Shown one piece after another: positions 58,880 through 64,000 of a stretch of 64,000 nucleotides of DNA. The notes beneath the pieces are model-generated. The model saw only the letters and a list, made by a program, of their open reading frames with translations, had not been told where the DNA came from and searched no databases. Position 1 is the first letter of the stretch; every line of letters begins with the position of its first letter. This DNA is from Guyanagaster necrorhizus (taxonomy: Eukaryota > Basidiomycota > Agaricomycetes > Agaricales > Physalacriaceae): NCBI RefSeq assembly GCF_019112545.1, contig NW_025064926.1, positions 124,001-188,000 on the forward strand, given 5' to 3'. Position numbers and translations under genes: made by a program.

Positions 58880-60485
58880 TTGCCGCTCTTCGATGGCCGC
58901 CAAACCTTTCTCCTCATCATCTATCTGCCAGACCTCGTGCGCTTCGACCCCACTGAACCAAGCCGGAGAAGCATATCTTCCTTCACAAGCCAAAAGAACC
59001 ATCAGACAACGCGTCTGACGACCGTCATTTTAATCTCCTAACACCTTCATATACATATTCGACGTCGACATTCTGCCCACGGTTGATGATCACGACATCA
59101 GGGATTGGCTGTGGACCACAGCACATTGCCGAGTAGTCCGTACATGCGTATCGATCAGAGGACGGGCAAGTCAGCCCAACCACAGATCCTTGTCTCCCGG
59201 AACGGACAAGGTTCTGTCCATGCATGACATTGTCGATATATGCCCGATGCCCAATGCTAATTATTATTTCGGAGCAATGACGAGCGACAGTCGCACCGTT
59301 ACTCGAGGGCTGCTCTGTTGATCCTTGAGCATCTATTGCCCCAAACCAAAACAGGATAAGCATATTTTCATTGGCAAGTCCAAGGCAAGAGAGCGAGGCT
59401 GCTTGTTTCAGACCGTTTTCTCAGACAAATGCCATGTCGACTGTTATTCAACGTTCTTTCGACATCTTGCCTATATGCATTGCCAGCGTTTAGTCATTGG
59501 CGACTAGGACCTGGGAGGATCGCAATGACCGCAGCGCCTCGTTCTGATGTCTGTCAGCGTAGATCGATCGCACAAGTAGCAAGTCGGAGTAGGTGCCGAT
59601 CCTTGTCTCCCTTGGAACGCGCGTGATGCTGGCTAGCCCGATGCATGGGACTGAGGTTCACTCTTGATGAGAACCTGCAATCCCACGACCTTTCCACCTC
59701 CGTACCGAAAATCAGGAAACCGTGTGCAAGGTAGGGAAGGGGAAAGGAATCGCCGGTAGTGAAGAGTGACGCGATGTGGGTTCCTTCGTATCTGAACATG
59801 CATAGTGGCTGCGAACCCTTCCCCTCTGGAGCTCGAACGAGCCAATCCAACTGGTTGTGTTCAAAAACCTAAGCAAAGTTCGGGACGCACTTCGTCTGGG
59901 CCGATATCGCCTATTCCACCTGTCATCCTTTTTTTAAAACCTCGTCATGAGCGTGCGTTCGGCAACCCTGAAGATATCGCTCATACTCAGTGACGATACG
60001 TATGAACAAAAGGAGCGCCTACGGATCCGTCTTTCGTCATAGAGATCCAGGCAGGCATACCATCGAACCCAGTTCAGATGGTCTAGCGAGGTCGATGCGG
60101 CACAGAACATCGCCTTCCTAGATTCGCTATATTCCATCGACAATCACCTTCCGGGACCTACAGTCGTCAACTTTATTAGATGATGTTCTGAATCTGTAGA
60201 ACATGGATTACGAGAGATACCTATGGGTATATGTTTGCTCTCACTGCACAGGAATAGGGCTGAGGAGCTGAAGGACGGTGCATACATTGATTCCACTGCT
60301 GAGGCCTTCAACGAAAACCCTCATGCAAGTATCCTCTCAGGCCAAGGAGGAATCGTCGAATTACTTCGCAATCCATACCACCGCGGCTGAATCCGAGGGA
60401 AAGAGACAAAGAGTATGGAGCAGTCTGCCTTGATGTTATCATGCCAGTGGGCCTGAAAGAAGAAGATAGTAAAGGCGAACATCAT
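58880..60485. other. Gene-poor stretch
   Basis: CpG content is normal, and I can support no gene. A minus-strand frame at 59,025-59,363 (112 residues) has five Cys including a Cys-Cys pair, but lacks the eight-Cys hydrophobin pattern and a clear signal peptide. The frame at 59,554-59,850 is unremarkable. Confidence 0.3.
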
Positions 60486-60835
60486 AGCGTATAACGAATT
60501 CTCAGCATATATATGTCCTCCGTCAACGCCAACCCGCGCCCTAGCACCATTATTTGACCTATTTGTTCAGAAATAAGGACCAATTCTTGTACGCAGGACA
60601 CGACAACCAAGAACGGCACGAAGGTGATGGAGAGAAGTCAAGATGAGTCAGCGCCAGTGACTGGTCTTACAACGTTCAACTCTGTATCCACTACATTTTC
60701 CTCACCGACATTGGACTATAAATCGCGCCTACTTCAAATGCCGTGGCTCTTGGCACAAGCAGCTAAATACCTTGGGATTATCGTCGATTATTGATGTGAT
60801 GGCACAACACGAGCATACGGCACCAATGTCAGCAC
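60486..60835 (+). repeat. Dispersed repeat R, copy 4 (fragment)
   Basis: About 350 bp matches the right end of R copy 3 (32,106-32,445) in the same orientation. Here CG sites are largely kept (for example CGTCAACGCC, AATCGCGCC, CACGAGC), while at the copy 3 site the same positions read TG or CA. Confidence 0.75.
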
Positions 60836-61444
60836 GAGCAAGGGCTTAGCGCCTTTTCTCCCTTGACCGTATGTTCATGAGTTCTGCTCTTCCAGATGGT
60901 CGAGCATTTTTTAACATGAGCCAGACTTGTCTGCATCCTAGATCTCCCCTTCGATATATCTTCTGATCTTCTATATCGCCTCGGACGTCTTGTTTCCTTT
61001 ACTCTTATCAAAGAACTCAGCGGGAACTATGCACCTCCTCAGCTCTGCAACGTAAGTTGTTTTCATTGCTAGAGGATCACATTGACTGAAAAGAGACAGA
61101 CACCGATACATACTTTTGAGACACTTATAACCATTCCATGCTGCTTTCAAACACTTACTGCCATGCCTCCAAATCTGCAAACTGGAAAAGAAAGACGATA
61201 ATACTACAACGATGCCTCTGAGTCCATTGACGGAGCAACCCGAGCACGGCACGACTAACTGATAAGACCTATCCGTCTCGTAAACGCATCCACGGACTGG
61301 GACTATCACCCCTTCGACCAATTGTATTTGCAGATCAAGGCTCGGTGCTACATTAGTCCATAAAATCGTTTACGTGCGCCGTCTGCGCGAAGTCGTACCA
61401 AGGCCTACAACTTGAACGAACGCCTAGCTTGATACGCCACTAGC

Positions 61445-61675
61445 TCACTTTCTCGCTCCATCCCAATCCCTGTCCAAAACTCTGTCGAACGGCGCTCTAC
61501 GGAAGTCTTCAGGCATACTTTCCACGTATTCATTGAATGCCAAAGGTTTCTTATAGTGCAGCCGGTCCGACATCTTACATGGCATCACAGTCCGTTTCCA
61601 GGGCCCGTTCTTGCAATCCACAGGAAGCCTCCTCATGTAGCGTGCATCTAGACCTCCACGGACATTTCTCTTCCA
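61445..61675 (-). pseudogene. C-terminal fragment of a kinase-like gene
   Basis: The minus strand reads RYMRRLPVDCKNGPWKR and AFNEYVESMPEDFRRAPFD, then ends RDWDGARK. This aligns without gaps to the C-terminus of the kinase-like gene at 62,545-63,535 (ARRVLMSKDHGVWRR, MWNEYVE and, in the next frame, TDWEGAREE). A stop lies directly upstream in frame, and no catalytic lobe is attached. It is a truncated paralogue. Confidence 0.6.
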
Positions 61676-62544
61676 CTATTCATCACTACTTGCAGGATTC
61701 CTAATGTTCCGCCATTCCGCCAATAGCACGACATAAATAACAACATCATCAACCAATATCGCCATTTACTTGACTGTTTTCAAAACTCAACACAAAAACG
61801 GCATATATACATGTCTCTTCATATCAATGATCACGAGGAATGAATTGTACGAGGTCGGGAGTGGAACGCAGTTGGCGTTCACCTTCTCCCTTTCATATTT
61901 TGTTAGCAGAGACATTAGCTCGCGCTTGATTTCAGATGTAGTGTCCCTCAGATTTATTCGGACTGACGAAGAGAATGACAACGACGAAGTTTTGGATGTT
62001 GCAGCTGTACAGAAATTTGTCACTAAAATCGAGCTGGAGCAGGCAAGAAACGTTGCAGACCATCGCGTTTTTGCGATCTCTCCCATTTACGTCAAGATTC
62101 TATTGCTGTTGAGCCCGCGCTAGATAGGATTATCGTAGTGCTTGACGTACTACTCCTACTCTACGTATTTCGGCCGCTGCAGATGGTTACAAACCACTGC
62201 TGCATCAACTACCATATTCACTCGACCCAAGACTGGCTCTGTAGGCAGCTCGTAAAGAAAGACCTGCCATATGAGAGTCGTTGTAGTCATGGAGACATGA
62301 TGCCGTTGAGAACCAACAAAGGCTGTAATTCCGTGGACATACTGCGTAAATGAGACGATGTGTCTTTTTCACGAGTTCTAGTCATGGCAAACCCTCGACA
62401 TTGGGAAACAACATTTGATACGCTTGACATGGAAGGTCCCCGCCGAACGCCTTTGAGCTCTGTCAGCATGATGTATGAATTACTCTGAAGTGAACCCACC
62501 TTAAACACCTAGTCATCTCTGCACTGAATACCCGGCTTGACGCG
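61676..62544. other. Gap between two kinase-like fragments
   Basis: An open plus-strand frame at 61,770-62,123 (117 residues) has no recognisable motif and a competing frame on the other strand. I do not call a gene here. Confidence 0.3.
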
Positions 62545-63535
62545 CTACTGCAGTACTTCTTCTCTTGCACCTTCCCAATCCGTACCCGGGACCCTCTCGA
62601 ACGTCTGTCTGCAATAATCCCCAGGCTGGTCCTCACGTATTCGTTCCACATTAGCGCAGAATAATAGTAATTCATCGGCACCGGCGTCCCCTTCCTTCTC
62701 CACACCCCATGATCTTTACTCATAAGAACCCTACGCGCAAAGCGCGTGTTCTGAGACCCTGAAACCGAATTCTCCCATTCTTCATCGTTCATCCCTGGTT
62801 TCCTCGTCAAGGTCCATCCAAAGTCAATAAGGACCGGGGACCTGTCCGAGTCCCGCAGAAGAATATTGTCGATGTGTATATCGTTGTGCATCACACATTT
62901 CTCTGTCTTCATCGTCCGGAAGGCGTCCATAACACGGCCAGCAAGCGCTTCTGCCTCCGGTCGAGGAATATCAACACCGGGTTTGAGCGAGCCCATGCTC
63001 ACACCTTGGATGTACTCGATAATGAGGCAGGGAATGTAATCCGTGAAGAGGCTGGGAGGAAGAAATAGGGAGATGAACGAGACCGTAGAAGCGGGGAATG
63101 AGACGACCCTGTAGTCGGCGCAATAAACGATATGCCTTCACCTCGGTTTAATGTTCTTCCATTCTCGAAGTCCATGTCGATATCTCCCACATCCAGTCCC
63201 TCCCAGTCATTCAGATCGGGTTGGGCAGGATGCTTCCAATCTTTGATGAGGTCGAACCAGTTGGTGGTCGTTCCGAGTTGTATGTTCTGCACGGCTGCTC
63301 GTAGATGCTCTTCAAGAGCCGTCGTCCACGGGAACTTGCCATCCTCCATATTGAGGCTGTGATGATGGCCCAGTCTACGGTCATTTAGCTTTAGCATAAA
63401 TTGTTTGCCGTCGGAAACTTGTTGAATGAGAAGGACGGAGGATGTGAAAGGCTCCAGCCGTTTGACGATTTTAGCAACCAGAGGTCGAAATGTCGTGGAG
63501 TCTTGTCCCAGGGGGATATAAGTCATTACTTCTAA
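62545..63535 (-). pseudogene. Kinase-like gene with several frameshifts
   Basis: Reading the minus strand across frames gives TYIPLGQDSTTFRPLVAK, then VKAYRLLRRLQGRLIPRFYG, then LFTDYIPCLIIEYIQG, then the catalytic loop MHNDIHIDNILL and metal-binding VLIDFGWTL, and finally TFERVPGTDWEGAREE to a stop at 62,545. Each change of frame (near 63,140, 63,040 and 62,635) occurs inside coding-like sequence, and no normal-sized intron bridges it. The third break is supported by the paralogous fragment at 61,445-61,675. An exon upstream (63,592-63,750) with a GTACGT donor may hold the N-terminus. The catalytic motifs resemble those of fungal kinase-like proteins of unknown target. Confidence 0.6.
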
Positions 63536-64000
63536 AATTGAATGTAAGAAATGCAAGCTATAAGTTAATAAAACTTTTGTTGTTGACGTACCTTTGTGGC
63601 GAGTGAAGCTGCTTTGTGACTGCTGACAATGTCAAGCGCTGGTGGCAGGTCGGTGAGTTTATATGTGTGCTGCATATGAAAAACGGCCTCGGGAATACAA
63701 AAGATGGTCAGGCTAAAGTCTGGAGCCGTTTCATGGTCAGTCCAATTCATATTCGAGAAATGTCCAGGTTGGGTCGGTTGAGTACAACGCGATTGACGCC
63801 TTTTAGTTTGTGCGAAGGGGACTCTGGAGATGCCGGTGAGACGCTAGTCTATTATTCCGGATTCAACAAAGGAATGTACCGACCTTTGGTGATATGGACT
63901 TGAGAACAGGTTGTTGTCCCGTTGTTCTGGCAGTCGGAGGGGAGAAATGATACAGTTTTGGCGAAAGGGATAGACACTGAGGTAGCTTGGACTTGAGAGA

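Noticed and set aside
59025..59363. Possible hydrophobin or Cys-rich secreted protein on the minus strand
   Set aside because: Only five Cys with wrong spacing for a hydrophobin, and the N-terminus is a weak signal peptide; not enough to call a gene.

Overview
The window reads as a scaffold piece from a basidiomycete fungus, most likely an agaricomycete (mushroom-forming class). Genes carry many short GT-AG introns (about 40-80 nt). The set includes a very long ATG4, FunK1-type kinases, a Crinkler-type kinase, F-box-like proteins and HNH-nuclease relics, and the retrotransposon islands have lost their CpG dinucleotides. Assignments rest on motif reading only; no database search was run.

Layout. 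Positions 1-5,860 are a CpG-poor island of LTR-retrotransposon pieces on the minus strand. Positions 5,870-20,700 are a gene-bearing, CpG-normal segment: a five-exon BolA gene, the autophagy protease ATG4, a small secreted-protein candidate, two unrecognised genes, a 2OG-Fe(II) oxygenase broken by one stop codon, and an intact orphan Gag ORF. Positions 20,730-22,490 are a second CpG-poor stretch. Positions 22,083-25,582 hold a dispersed repeat ('R', copy 1) that carries an HNH-nuclease-like gene and an inserted piece of a diflavin reductase (TAH18/NDOR1) gene. Positions 26,841-30,479 hold an intact head-to-head pair, an aldehyde dehydrogenase and a GPR1/FUN34/YaaH acetate transporter. R copy 3 starts at 31,085 and runs into a 10-kb CpG-poor retrotransposon island (about 32,120-42,350), in which I found no CG at all between 32,337 and 37,471. 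Positions 42,885-64,000 are an accessory segment: F-box-like and LRR-like genes, a FunK1 kinase and a FunK1 relic, R copy 2, a Crinkler-type kinase with a frameshift and a nonsense codon, and two broken kinase-like paralogues.

How the parts relate. The aldehyde dehydrogenase and acetate transporter share one 768-bp intergenic region and would make and move acetate. The retrotransposon islands contain one LTR family (ends TGTTA...TAACA) whose presumed RNA 5' end is complementary to the sequence just inside the 5' LTR, which is the arrangement used by self-primed Tf1/sushi elements. Pairs of R copies, one inside and one outside a CpG-poor zone, show base by base that CG became TG or CA. This points to methylation-driven decay spreading from retrotransposons into neighbouring DNA.
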